IMG/VR virus record: IMGVR_UViG_3300027728_000072
Coordinates: 1-27,205 of that record
Length of the DNA: 27,205 bases
Direction: 5' to 3' (one strand)
Source: a virus
Numbering within the stretch: position 1 is the first letter of the stretch; every line of letters starts with the position of its first letter. Made by a program: the position numbers and the translations under genes. The notes below the pieces were generated by a model that had not been told where the DNA came from, searched no databases, and saw nothing but the letters and a program-made list of their open reading frames with translations. This document shows, piece after piece, positions 1-6,598 of this stretch.

Positions 1-37
1 TAGTCCCGCACACTAATCACATGATTAACCAACACCA

Positions 38-259
38 CTACGATGCTGAGGCAATATAGCGATCGGCGTTTTCCAGAAATGTCCATAGGTCATCGGTATA
101 TGCAGGTGGTTTCGCCGGTGGTTTTGGTTGCGCAACGGCTGGCACATAATTACGGATGGCACGGGCAAAATCCAACACACCCTGCTCACTGAATTGCACA
201 CAACTGCTGAAGGTTGTGGCGTGGTCATACATAAGATCAATGATTTCTTCGTCGGTCAT
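38..259 (-). CDS. Small phage hypothetical protein (73 aa)
   Basis: Opens with ATG at 257-259 and ends with TAG at 38-40. The protein starts MTDEEIIDLMYDHA and has a central FARAIRNYV segment. Short phage proteins with an acidic start followed by a 'hxFARAI' helix are common in tailed phages and have no known function; that resemblance is from memory. The middle is proline-rich (PKPPAKPPAY), followed by a short helix. It is transcribed away from the tail-fibre-like gene at 318, with a 58-bp divergent gap that carries an inverted repeat and a CCTAGG palindrome. An overlapping frame (25-240) was dropped because this frame has the recognisable phage motif and a better start. Confidence 0.6.
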   Translation of the reverse strand: MTDEEIIDLMYDHATTFSSCVQFSEQGVLDFARAIRNYVPAVAQPKPPAKPPAYTDDLWTFLENADRYIASAS

Positions 260-268
260 TTAAAGCAT

Positions 269-299
269 CGTTTAGAGCAAAGGCATTCTAGACTAAACG
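269..299. promoter_or_regulatory. Inverted repeat in divergent promoter gap
   Basis: CGTTTAG (269-275) and CTAAACG (293-299) form a perfect 7-bp inverted repeat with a 17-bp spacer. It lies between the divergent genes at 259 and 318, just left of a CCTAGG palindrome (303-314). It fits an operator for a dimeric regulator; no regulator can be assigned from sequence. Confidence 0.35.
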
Positions 300-317
300 C
301 ACTTACCTAGGTAGCTT

Positions 318-821
318 GTGTTCATCTTTAACAACCAGCCGCTAAGCCCCGACAGCGCATTCACCGATCCTAAAACTGGTATCCAGTATCCAGCAAATTG
401 GCTGCGATTGGCGTCACCTGAAGAGCGTACTGCTATCGGTATTACTGAGGAACCAGACCCTGTGCCATACGACCAGCGGTTTTATTGGGGGCCAGAACTA
501 CCTAAAGACCACACACAATTAGTGGAGCAATGGGTGCAGCAGACACGCACCACAGCTAATACATTGCTGGCACCTACTGACTGGCAGGTAATACGCGAGG
601 CGGATAACGGCACAACAATGCCAGCTGATGTAAAAGCTTCCCGCCAAGAAATTCGGTCATCAGCCGGGGTTAAAATTGCGGCGATTGAAGCAAGCGCTGA
701 TACTGCGGAGCTTGCCACCTACTTAACAAGTAGTGAATACAGTCAGTGGCAACCCATAGAGATGCCGAATGTAGAGGAGGTGCTTACTTTTAGTGGTGGC
801 AGCACAACCTCAGCGTTCTGA
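318..821 (+). CDS. Tail fibre assembly-like / tail-associated protein
   Basis: 167 aa from GTG at 318; stop TGA at 819-821. The middle has an amphipathic helix (QLVEQWVQQTRTTANTLLA) followed by PTDWQVIREADNG and then KASRQEIRSSAG. This 'Lx(A/P)TDWxxx...P....RxxxR' layout is typical of phage tail-fibre assembly chaperones and related DUF4376-like tail proteins. The N-terminal 60 residues (YPANWLRLASPEERTAIGI, then YDQRFYWG) fit the short domain that often precedes it. It sits directly before the lysis genes, a usual place for the last tail gene. No Shine-Dalgarno sequence is seen; the CCTAGG palindrome ends only a few bases before the start. The fold call is moderately secure, the exact role is not. 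Confidence 0.6.
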   Translation: MFIFNNQPLSPDSAFTDPKTGIQYPANWLRLASPEERTAIGITEEPDPVPYDQRFYWGPELPKDHTQLVEQWVQQTRTTANTLLAPTDWQVIREADNGTTMPADVKASRQEIRSSAGVKIAAIEASADTAELATYLTSSEYSQWQPIEMPNVEEVLTFSGGSTTSAF

Positions 822-830
822 GCCCGCCGG

Positions 831-856
831 GGCAATCTAGGGCAACCGCAATTGCC
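831..856 (+). promoter_or_regulatory. Leader motif GGCAATCTAG plus small hairpin
   Basis: GGCAATCTAG (831-840) lies 25 nt before the GTG start at 866 and is one of eight copies of a shared pre-gene element in this window. It is followed at once by GGCAA (841-845) and TTGCC (852-856), which can pair as a 5-bp hairpin with a 6-nt loop. Function unknown. Confidence 0.4.
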
Positions 857-865
857 TAAAAGCTG

Positions 866-1102
866 GTGACACCTGCTCCAATGCCACCAGTGCCAGAATC
901 TCCCAGCTGGGCGGCGCAGGCGGTGCCCGCATTGTTAGTAGCGGCGGTGCTGGGGTTATGCGGGCTATTCCTGCAGGTGTCAAAGATTGAGACCGGACTG
1001 CTAACAGTATTAGAAGATGTACGTGAGCTTAAGGTCGATTCCAAGGAGCGAATTAGCGACATTGAAAGGCGGGTCCGCGCACTAGAAGTAGTAGCTCGCT
1101 GA
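866..1102 (+). CDS. One-TM coiled-coil protein, holin/XhlA-like
   Basis: 78 aa from GTG at 866. A short proline-rich N-terminus leads into one hydrophobic segment at about residues 16-38 (VPALLVAAVLGLCGLFL), then a charged helix rich in heptad-like positions (VRELKVDSKERISDIERRVRALE). A single TM plus a C-terminal coiled coil is the layout of XhlA/hemolysin-type accessory lysis proteins and of some phage holin partners. It lies between the tail-fibre-like gene and another tiny membrane protein, two genes before the endolysin, which supports a lysis role. TM order is the reverse of classical XhlA (TM first, coil second), so the family is uncertain. Confidence 0.55.
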   Translation: MTPAPMPPVPESPSWAAQAVPALLVAAVLGLCGLFLQVSKIETGLLTVLEDVRELKVDSKERISDIERRVRALEVVAR

Positions 1103-1109
1103 TAGCGCC

Positions 1110-1119
1110 GGCAACTTAG
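1110..1119 (+). promoter_or_regulatory. Leader motif GGCAACTTAG
   Basis: Copy of the pre-gene element, 19 nt before the ATG at 1139. A loose inverse, GTTACC, follows at 1124-1129. Function unknown; see the finding on this motif. Confidence 0.4.
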
Positions 1120-1138
1120 GGCAGTTACCAAAACCCTA

Positions 1139-1270
1139 ATGGAAACCGCCACAATCATTGCTTTATGCCTGCTGGTGATCAGCGAGGTACTGCCCTACAC
1201 ACCCCTGCGAGGCAATGGCATTGTGCAGCAGGTTGTAAGTGTACTGCGCACAGTATTTCCCCACAAGTGA
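1139..1270 (+). CDS. 43-aa one-TM protein, putative holin component
   Basis: Short ORF read by eye: ATG at 1139, TGA at 1268-1270. The product starts METATIIALCLLVISEVLPY and ends VSVLRTVFPHK. It has one strong hydrophobic helix at residues 4-18 and a basic end, as expected for a small inner-membrane phage protein. Very short proteins with 'LCLLxSExLP' near the N-terminus occur beside endolysins in cyanophages (from memory). It carries the GGCAACTTAG leader element 19 nt upstream, and its stop overlaps the next start (GTGA), both arguing that it is real. It could be the holin, with the 78-aa coiled-coil protein as partner. Confidence 0.6.
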   Translation: METATIIALCLLVISEVLPYTPLRGNGIVQQVVSVLRTVFPHK

Positions 1271-1593
1271 GCAATCGCAGCTACCGCATTTGGGCTGCAA
1301 TTCTGCACGAAATCTTCCAACTACTGTGCAAAAAGCAACCATCGCTTGGCTTTAACACTGCGGTGAAGATGCTTTTAGAGCACACGAAGAGTGACTGGAT
1401 TGAGTGGAGAACTGAGCAAACACTTCGCGACGTTGATTTGCAGATTGCAGCTATTCACGAAGCGTGGTTTGCGGAGCAACCCCAGCCCCAGATCACCGAG
1501 AGCGAAAGCGGTGAGTTGCGAATTCAGGCACCTTGGCTAACTACACAATTGGGAAAACGTAATGAGCCCCCAGCGCCCGATCAGGCTAGTTGA
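1267..1593 (+). CDS. Hypothetical protein (108 aa) in lysis cassette
   Basis: The open frame extends back to 1165, but the GTG at 1267 overlaps the stop of the 43-aa gene by four bases (GTGA), and the upstream part overlaps that gene, so 1267 is preferred. The product begins MSNRSYRIWAAILHEIFQLL and has a mostly helical N-terminal half (LGFNTAVKMLLEHTKSDWIEW) and a Pro/Gln-rich tail. No motif is recognised. Its end overlaps the endolysin start by 32 bases. Position suggests a lysis or peptidoglycan-related role, but nothing in the protein shows it. Confidence 0.6.
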   Translation: MSNRSYRIWAAILHEIFQLLCKKQPSLGFNTAVKMLLEHTKSDWIEWRTEQTLRDVDLQIAAIHEAWFAEQPQPQITESESGELRIQAPWLTTQLGKRNEPPAPDQAS

Positions 1594-2701
1594 CGCAGTT
1601 AAGTTCAGCAAAGGTGAACCGCACCAATTAGCTGCGTGGCAGTGGTTAGATGATGCACTAACTGCAGAGCAGAGAACGGAGTTTGCGTTGTTATTTAGAT
1701 CCGCACCTATTGCAAAAGCAGGTTTAGGAGTAGCTAACACCTGGGACGGTATTTTAGCAGCAGCTAACAAAGCGGGTGCAGCCTTTCCAGAATTAGTCGC
1801 GGCCCAGTGGGCGATGGAAAGCGCCTGGGGCAAAAAGCCCAGCGGCACCCACAACTATTTCGGGCTTAAGGGCGGGGGCAGTAGCAAGGAAACGCAGGAG
1901 TTTGTGAACGGCGATTGGATCACAATTACAGACGACTTCTTCAACTTCCCCGACATTTCAACATGCGTTCAATACATTGTTGATCGTTGGTATAAAGATT
2001 ACAAGCAACATAAAGGCGTTAATAATCAACTAAATCGCAATTTAGCGGCCAAGGCTTTAGTGCAGCAGGGGTATGCGACTGACCCCAGCTATGCAGAGAA
2101 GCTGATAGCGCTGATGAATGAGCAATCCCCCATTGCGAGACTCACGAGTCCCACGGTGAAGGGCAATCCGCTGAAAGTGCCCTACTTCTCACAGCGTGAT
2201 AGCAACGAGCCGGGGCAGGCGATGCGAATGTGTTTTAGCTCCAGTTGCGCAATGTTGGTTGCGACGTTAAAGCCAGGGGTGATCACAGGGCCAAATGCGG
2301 ACGACCAGTACCTACTGCGTGTTCACTCTTTCGGGGACACAACGGACGCTTCCGCCCAATTGCGAGCCCTTCGCAGTTACGGCATCACGGCGAAGTTCAC
2401 ACAAAACGCAGGCTTTATTGACATAGAGAGGCAAATAATGCGTGGCGTTCCCGTACCTTGCGGGTTCCTACATCACGGCACCTCTGCCAATCCAACGGGG
2501 GGCGGCCATTGGCTAATAGTTACGGGATTTACGGCTAATTCGGTAATCGTCAACGACCCCTTTGGGGAATTGGACAACATCAATGGAGTCTATCTGAATA
2601 GTAAAGGCGCAGGTTTGGCTTACAGCCGTAAGAACTGGGGGCCGCGCTGGCAGGTGGAGGGTGGAGGAAACACCGGCTGGGCGATCTTGGCGGAACCTTA
2701 A
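1562..2701 (+). CDS. Endolysin: glucosaminidase (GH73-like) + C39-like peptidase
   Basis: 379 aa, ATG at 1562. Residues about 70-200 match the FlgJ/GH73-type glucosaminidase fold: ELVAAQWAMESAWGKKPSG with Glu86 as likely catalytic acid, then HNYFGLKG and a helical region up to YAEKLIALM. Residues about 210-379 match a C39-like cysteine peptidase (Peptidase_C39_2 type): VPYFSQRDSN, a Cys region MCFSSSCAM (Cys224, Cys229), GGGHWLIVTGF (His316) and VNDPFG (Asp332). The enzyme would cut peptidoglycan glycan strands and peptides from the cytoplasm after holin action. No signal peptide is seen, so a holin is needed. It follows two small membrane proteins. Which Cys is the nucleophile is inference; C224 fits the family spacing best. 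Confidence 0.88.
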   Translation: MSPQRPIRLVDAVKFSKGEPHQLAAWQWLDDALTAEQRTEFALLFRSAPIAKAGLGVANTWDGILAAANKAGAAFPELVAAQWAMESAWGKKPSGTHNYFGLKGGGSSKETQEFVNGDWITITDDFFNFPDISTCVQYIVDRWYKDYKQHKGVNNQLNRNLAAKALVQQGYATDPSYAEKLIALMNEQSPIARLTSPTVKGNPLKVPYFSQRDSNEPGQAMRMCFSSSCAMLVATLKPGVITGPNADDQYLLRVHSFGDTTDASAQLRALRSYGITAKFTQNAGFIDIERQIMRGVPVPCGFLHHGTSANPTGGGHWLIVTGFTANSVIVNDPFGELDNINGVYLNSKGAGLAYSRKNWGPRWQVEGGGNTGWAILAEP

Positions 2702-2914
2702 GTGCAGCAATACCTAATCGAAATCGAAATGCAAATGATCGTTGATTCCGACCTGGAAATTGACGAATTAGCGGAGAACGTGTACGCGAGATGCGCGGAA
2801 CTTGCTTACTCGGAGGAACACCTTTTAGACCTATCGGTTATCCCTAGCCCATTACCCCCCGCCTTGGACAGTGAGCCACTGGATCTCGGAAACCTACCTG
2901 CTGAACAAGCGTGA
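2702..2914 (+). CDS. Acidic hypothetical protein (70 aa)
   Basis: GTG start at 2702 directly follows the endolysin stop (TAA then GTG), and the end overlaps the HNH gene by 44 bases. Strongly acidic: MQQYLIEIEMQMIVDSDLEI, then ELAENVYARCAELAYSEEHL, with a proline-rich tail. The N-terminal strand-helix outline is typical of small phage proteins but no family is recognised. Tight packing between two clear genes is the main support. Confidence 0.55.
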   Translation: MQQYLIEIEMQMIVDSDLEIDELAENVYARCAELAYSEEHLLDLSVIPSPLPPALDSEPLDLGNLPAEQA

Positions 2915-3278
2915 GGCAAAGCGCCAATTTCGCGACTACATATTTGAAATCTGGCGGCATAAGTGCGCCTACTGCGGCGCGGAAAATCCATGCACTTTAG
3001 ATCACATAAAACCCCGATCTAAGGGCGGCACAACCAACACCTACAACCTGCTGCCCGCCTGCCCCAATTGCAATCGAACCAAGGGTAGTAAGGAAGTTTT
3101 TAGTTGGTTTCGCACCCGCAAAGACTGGACAGCTAAGCGGGAGGCTGACATTCATCTGTGGATAAACCAACACTCCTTTGAAGGTAGTGCAGGTATACCT
3201 CTGCTTGCCATTGCTGATGATGATGAAATCGCATACCTAGACCTTCCACAACCCACTCAACTTGACCCTGATCATTAA
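2871..3278 (+). CDS. HNH endonuclease
   Basis: 135 aa, GTG start at 2871 inside the previous gene. Zinc-binding and catalytic features are plain: CAYC, then LDHIKPRSKGGTTN with the DH pair, NLLPACPNCN with the second zinc pair, and RTKGSK. This is the classic HNH layout (DHI.P...GG....N...C..CN..K). Such nucleases in phages either assist terminase cleavage in cos packaging or are mobile nickases; here the gene sits after the endolysin rather than beside TerL, so its role is open. The acidic C-terminal tail (DDDEIAYLDLP) is unassigned. It runs convergently toward the sigma gene, 36 bp away, with no clear terminator. Confidence 0.88.
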   Translation: MSHWISETYLLNKREAKRQFRDYIFEIWRHKCAYCGAENPCTLDHIKPRSKGGTTNTYNLLPACPNCNRTKGSKEVFSWFRTRKDWTAKREADIHLWINQHSFEGSAGIPLLAIADDDEIAYLDLPQPTQLDPDH

Positions 3279-3314
3279 CTTGCTCCCACATTAAAGGTTC
3301 CATATCAACAACTA

Positions 3315-4244
3315 TTAACAACTCACTGTATGCACAGACGCTAGCTGGCGGGGGTCAGCCAGTGGCGACATCTGAACCATGTATGTACGGATCTTCTTTA
3401 CCGCCTGCTTTTCAAGTTCAGACACCCTAGACCTACTAACACCAATCTTGGCACCTATTTGAGTTAGGGTCATCTGTTCATGCCCCTGCACATGATGCCG
3501 GTGCATGACAATTTCCTGCTCCCTTGGTTCTAACATACCGATAGCGCAATACATTCTCCAATAATCATCAGCATTCAGATCGTCAGAATCAGCATTACTC
3601 TTGGGATCAGCAATCAGGTCTATCAGAGTACTGCCATCCTCCACAATAGAAGCATCTAAAGAACATGGTGTAGCAAGCCTACTCATCAATAACTCCAGTT
3701 CAGCTGGTTTTATATCCATAGAAGCGGCCAGTTCATTACGAGTAGGAGTCCGGTTCAACTCCTTAGTCAAGCGTTCTGCAGCGCCACGCACCTGAGAGAA
3801 TTTCTCTGCTATGTGCAGGGGGGCACGGATTGAAGAATCCAGTTGAGTGATCGCACGAGTGACAGACTGGCGAATCCACCAGTAGGCATAAGTGGAGAAT
3901 TTGTACCCGCGAGTAGCGTCAAACAATTCAACCGCCCGCATCAAACCCAGGCTGCCTTCTTGGACTAAATCCAAGAGAGATAGATGCCTAGCCCTGCCCG
4001 AATAGCTGTGAGCAATTTTAACAACCATTCGCAGGTTAGATGCCACCATTCGCTGCTTAGCACGGTTGCCAACATGAACTAAACGCTGCTCAGATTTAGT
4101 CAAAACCCCCCCAGCACTCTGCCTATTTAGCAGCTCAATTGATTTTTGAATTGACCGCGAAAGCCTAATTTCATCTGAGGCAGTTAGCAGGGGGTGGCGT
4201 GAACACTCCCGCATAAAAGCAGAATACGATGTGTCTTGAGTCAT
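3315..4244 (-). CDS. RNA polymerase sigma-70 factor, cyanobacterial group-2 type
   Basis: 309 aa, ATG at 4242-4244. All conserved sigma regions except 1.1 are visible: region 1.2 (YSAFMRECSRHPLLTASDEI), region 2 with RMVASNLRMVVKIAHSYSG, LDLVQEGSLGLMRAVELFD and YKFSTYAYWWIRQSVTRAI, region 3 (RTPTRNELAASMDI), and region 4 (LEPREQEIVMHRH ... LTQIGAKIGVSRSRVSELEKQA). The length fits group-2 sigma factors. Recognition residues are close to housekeeping sigma, so promoters are likely -35/-10 type such as the one at 15351. It is the last gene of a five-gene minus operon, 12 bp after a zinc-ribbon gene. A full host-type sigma in a phage suggests redirection of host RNA polymerase during early infection or on induction (inference). 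It could also be a cargo gene of host origin. Confidence 0.92.
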   Translation of the reverse strand: MTQDTSYSAFMRECSRHPLLTASDEIRLSRSIQKSIELLNRQSAGGVLTKSEQRLVHVGNRAKQRMVASNLRMVVKIAHSYSGRARHLSLLDLVQEGSLGLMRAVELFDATRGYKFSTYAYWWIRQSVTRAITQLDSSIRAPLHIAEKFSQVRGAAERLTKELNRTPTRNELAASMDIKPAELELLMSRLATPCSLDASIVEDGSTLIDLIADPKSNADSDDLNADDYWRMYCAIGMLEPREQEIVMHRHHVQGHEQMTLTQIGAKIGVSRSRVSELEKQAVKKIRTYMVQMSPLADPRQLASVHTVSC

Positions 4245-4256
4245 CTTAAAAACTGG

Positions 4257-4541
4257 TTAATCAAGGTTTCCTAGTTTGGGTAATGCAAAGGCATTTGTGC
4301 GCCATCTATTAGAGACGCCGGAGTTATCATTAGCAGCTGAGTAGCGAATGCGTTGATAGTTTGTGCGCCGCACGGGCTCGCCATTAAGGCGACCAATCGC
4401 CTCAGACGGAAGCACAACTTCTAAAGTCCACCATCGGTGTTGACAATGTTTGCAGCGCCGATGGCGAACAGTAGAGTCCAAGGTGTCTTGGTTTGTTTGC
4501 TCAACAGAGCTGTACTTACCGCCGCAGTTAGGACAAATCAC
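4257..4541 (-). CDS. NrdR-type zinc-ribbon protein without ATP-cone
   Basis: 94 aa, starting MICPNCGGKYSSVEQTNQD. The CPNC ... RHRRCKHCQHRWWTLE pattern matches the N-terminal zinc ribbon of NrdR, the ribonucleotide-reductase repressor, where CxxC / RRRxCxxC / RF(T)TxE is typical. The C-terminal part (residues 50-94) does not look like the ATP-cone domain, so this is a stand-alone DNA-binding ribbon. It overlaps the preceding 55-aa gene by 14 bases and precedes the sigma gene. Single-domain NrdR-like ribbons are seen in cyanophages (from memory). A transcription-regulating role is likely but the target is unknown. A second, distinct ribbon protein occurs at 14360. Confidence 0.75.
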   Translation of the reverse strand: MICPNCGGKYSSVEQTNQDTLDSTVRHRRCKHCQHRWWTLEVVLPSEAIGRLNGEPVRRTNYQRIRYSAANDNSGVSNRWRTNAFALPKLGNLD

Positions 4542-4695
4542 CGTCGGATTTGCCCATTGCCTGCAACAATTCCATGCGTCTAATTGAATCTAAATAGTTG
4601 GCAAATCCAACATGAGTAATTTTTGCGTACTCGCCGGGGATGGTCCCTGGATACGACTCCAACCACCACTTTAAGAATAGTTCTTCAGTTGTCAT
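4528..4695 (-). CDS. 55-aa hypothetical protein in sigma operon
   Basis: Short ORF read by eye. ATG at 4693-4695 overlaps the stop of the upstream DUF3310 gene (ATGA), and TAA at 4528-4530 lies inside the following zinc-ribbon gene. The product begins MTTEELFLKWWLESYPGTIP and ends LLQAMGKSDGDLS. Overlap with its neighbours on both sides strongly suggests translational coupling and a real gene. The 'FxxWW' start and short helical body resemble small phage proteins of unknown role; no family is assigned. Confidence 0.6.
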   Translation of the reverse strand: MTTEELFLKWWLESYPGTIPGEYAKITHVGFANYLDSIRRMELLQAMGKSDGDLS

Positions 4696-4946
4696 ATCTT
4701 ATCACGCTCAAAATAATCCATAAAAATTAATAGTCTGTCTGCATACCAATTTAGCTTCTTTACATCTTGCAGGCCGTTCTTATGCCGTTCTCTCCATAGA
4801 TATTTCATGCAGTTGCCTTTGAGGTAACCACGAAACTCATCACAAGTTAAGGCAGCCTCAATAGCCTCAATGCACTCAATATTTGATTCTGAGCACACAT
4901 AATGACTAGGGTTAATAGGATCAAACCTAAGGGTGTCGTCTGTCAT
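4692..4946 (-). CDS. DUF3310 phage protein
   Basis: 84 aa. Typical DUF3310 signature: NPSHY at residues 12-16, IECIEAIEAALT, then FRGYLKGNCMKYLWRERHKNGLQDVKK and WYADRLL (quoted in parts of one continuous run). The family is widespread in phages; some members are annotated as nucleotide kinase, by relation to T7 gp1.7, but this small form has no visible P-loop and the activity is unproven. It overlaps both neighbours by four bases (ATGA), so it is the second gene of the minus regulatory operon. Family call is strong, function is not known. Confidence 0.85.
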   Translation of the reverse strand: MTDDTLRFDPINPSHYVCSESNIECIEAIEAALTCDEFRGYLKGNCMKYLWRERHKNGLQDVKKLNWYADRLLIFMDYFERDKI

Positions 4947-5173
4947 GCTCCCAAACCCGCCCTACGAATTTCCAGTTTGACTACTTGATGCACACCAGTA
5001 AGTGCGTTACAAATAGCTGTTAGGGCTTCACTAAGTTCGAATTGCTCTCTAAAAGTTAAGCCTTCGTCAGCGTCAGAAAGCCGGTGAAGATTTGTAACAA
5101 TTTGAGAGGCAAGTTGAACGCAGGATTCTGCAGTGATTTGGCTGAGATGAGGCGGAGGAGCAACGATTGTCAC
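4943..5173 (-). CDS. Hypothetical protein, first gene of sigma operon
   Basis: 76 aa from GTG at 5171-5173; end overlaps the DUF3310 start by four bases. Mostly helical: SCVQLASQIVTNLHRLSDA, then FREQFELSEALTAICNAL. No motif is recognised. It starts the minus-strand operon and faces the recombinase gene across a 69-bp divergent gap (5174-5242) that must hold the promoters for both, although no consensus -35/-10 pair stands out there. The recombinase open frame extends back over this gene, but that part is an overlap artefact. Confidence 0.6.
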   Translation of the reverse strand: MTIVAPPPHLSQITAESCVQLASQIVTNLHRLSDADEGLTFREQFELSEALTAICNALTGVHQVVKLEIRRAGLGA

Positions 5174-5242
5174 GTTTTTCTTGTTTGGGCCTGCTCAAGA
5201 TACCAGCTGGCTACGGTAAAAGCAAGTAATCAGAGCCCTGCC

Positions 5243-6529
5243 ATGAAGATCGGGTATCTACGTGTGTCTACAGACACAGAGGCACAGCGATCCGCCCTGG
5301 AAAACCAGCGTCAACGCATTGTTAGTGCTGGTGTGGATCGGATTATTGAGGACCAGGAGTCGGGTTTGAGCCAGTCCCGCCCCGGCTACATGGAAATCCT
5401 GGAGTTGGTGTCCAGAAAAGCAATCAGCGAAATTGTTGTAACGCGCATCGACAGGTTGGGCAGGGATGCCGCAGCAACTGACGCGCTAATTGCTGCTTGT
5501 GCGCTGCGGGGCGTAGCAATCCGATGCCTGGACGGCGGCACCGTAGAAAGCGAAACCCCAGGTGGCTTCTTGCTGTCCAGGATCACCACCAGTCTGGCTG
5601 AGGTCGAATCACGGATGCTGTCTCTACGCATAGTTTCTGGATACAACGCTGCGCGAAAGGCTGGCAAACCAGTAAGGGGCAGGGCACCATGGGGTTACAG
5701 AGTTAGCGAAGACAGGGCTCGATTTGAACCAGACCCAACACAGTTCCCACAGGCGCTGGAATTTATTCAACTATTAAAAGATTGTGATATGCGCATGACG
5801 CGAGCGCTTGAGAAATGGCAAAAAACTCACGAAACACTTCCTTTTGCTTGCAACACCAGCGTAAAAGGTTGGCTAGAAAACCCCGTAATTCGCGGAGGCG
5901 TGGGCTGGTTAAAAGGCAAAACACGCACGTTTAGCCAAGTCATTTGGGACCAACATCAACCCTTAATAAGCCACGCAGATTTTGCAATAATGGAACGTCA
6001 GTTTGAGCAGAATAGAAAGAGTTGGGGGTCTACAGCCCGACTGCCTCCGATGCTATTAACAGGGCTTTGCGTATGCGGAACCTGCAAGATGCGATTGACA
6101 TATCAGCGAAGGCGCACCTACCCCAGCCTGCTATGCAAACACATTAAATGCGTAAACCGCTACAAGGGAATAAGGGAAACTAAGGTAGTAGAAGCAATAA
6201 ATAGTGCGCTCAGTAAACGCAACACAGAGTTAGCGAACATTGTCAAAAAGGAAGACAGCCCAGCAGTGCTAAAGCTGCGTAAAGAAATCGCGCAATTAGA
6301 AGCGCTGAACGACCCTGACTTTGCAGGTGCGCTGGAGATAAAACGCGCCCGACTGGCAGAAACGCAAGTTATCAACAACGCCCCGGACCCAAAAGCGCTT
6401 GAAGCTTTTGCGGACCCAACTATTTGGGCCCAACTCAACCGCGACGAACTTAGGGAACTATATTTAGAGCTTCTCGAACAATGCGTGTTGGAGCCATCTG
6501 GAGAGATAACCGTGGTGCTTCGCCTTTAA
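5243..6529 (+). CDS. Large serine recombinase, XisF-like (phage integrase)
   Basis: 428 aa from ATG at 5243, chosen because the resolvase domain starts exactly there with MKIGYLRVSTDTEAQRSALE; Ser9 is the expected nucleophile. The catalytic domain continues with EDQESGLSQSRPGY, ITRIDRLGRDAAATD-like residues (VVTRIDRLGRD) and a 'recombinase' domain from about residue 145 (GRAPWGYRV). A zinc-ribbon region follows (GLCVCGTCKMRL ... LCKHIKC) and then a charged coiled-coil C-terminus. Architecture and length resemble XisF, which excises the fdxN element in heterocyst-forming cyanobacteria, and phage serine integrases. It likely integrates and excises this phage without host recombination. No attP site or partner directionality factor could be pinned down; attP would be expected close to one end of the gene. 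Confidence 0.88.
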   Translation: MKIGYLRVSTDTEAQRSALENQRQRIVSAGVDRIIEDQESGLSQSRPGYMEILELVSRKAISEIVVTRIDRLGRDAAATDALIAACALRGVAIRCLDGGTVESETPGGFLLSRITTSLAEVESRMLSLRIVSGYNAARKAGKPVRGRAPWGYRVSEDRARFEPDPTQFPQALEFIQLLKDCDMRMTRALEKWQKTHETLPFACNTSVKGWLENPVIRGGVGWLKGKTRTFSQVIWDQHQPLISHADFAIMERQFEQNRKSWGSTARLPPMLLTGLCVCGTCKMRLTYQRRRTYPSLLCKHIKCVNRYKGIRETKVVEAINSALSKRNTELANIVKKEDSPAVLKLRKEIAQLEALNDPDFAGALEIKRARLAETQVINNAPDPKALEAFADPTIWAQLNRDELRELYLELLEQCVLEPSGEITVVLRL

Positions 6530-6598
6530 GCTTCCGCTCCAGGGCGGACGCTAACAACTGCTTAAGACGACTTTCGCTGGGGTGGGGAGGGCCTTCCA

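Noticed and set aside
25-240. 71-codon minus ORF overlapping the first gene
   Set aside because: It overlaps the 38-259 frame, which has a better start and a recognisable small phage helix motif; the 25-240 product is Pro/His-rich and unpatterned.
1165-1266. N-terminal extension of the 108-aa lysis-region gene
   Set aside because: It lies over the 43-aa membrane protein; GTG at 1267 with a 4-bp overlap is a better start.
5084-5242. N-terminal extension of the serine recombinase
   Set aside because: The resolvase domain starts at Met 5243 and the extension lies antisense over the 76-aa gene.
6530-6598. Possible attP beside the recombinase
   Set aside because: No convincing inverted or direct repeat could be tied to a crossover; the host junction is not visible.
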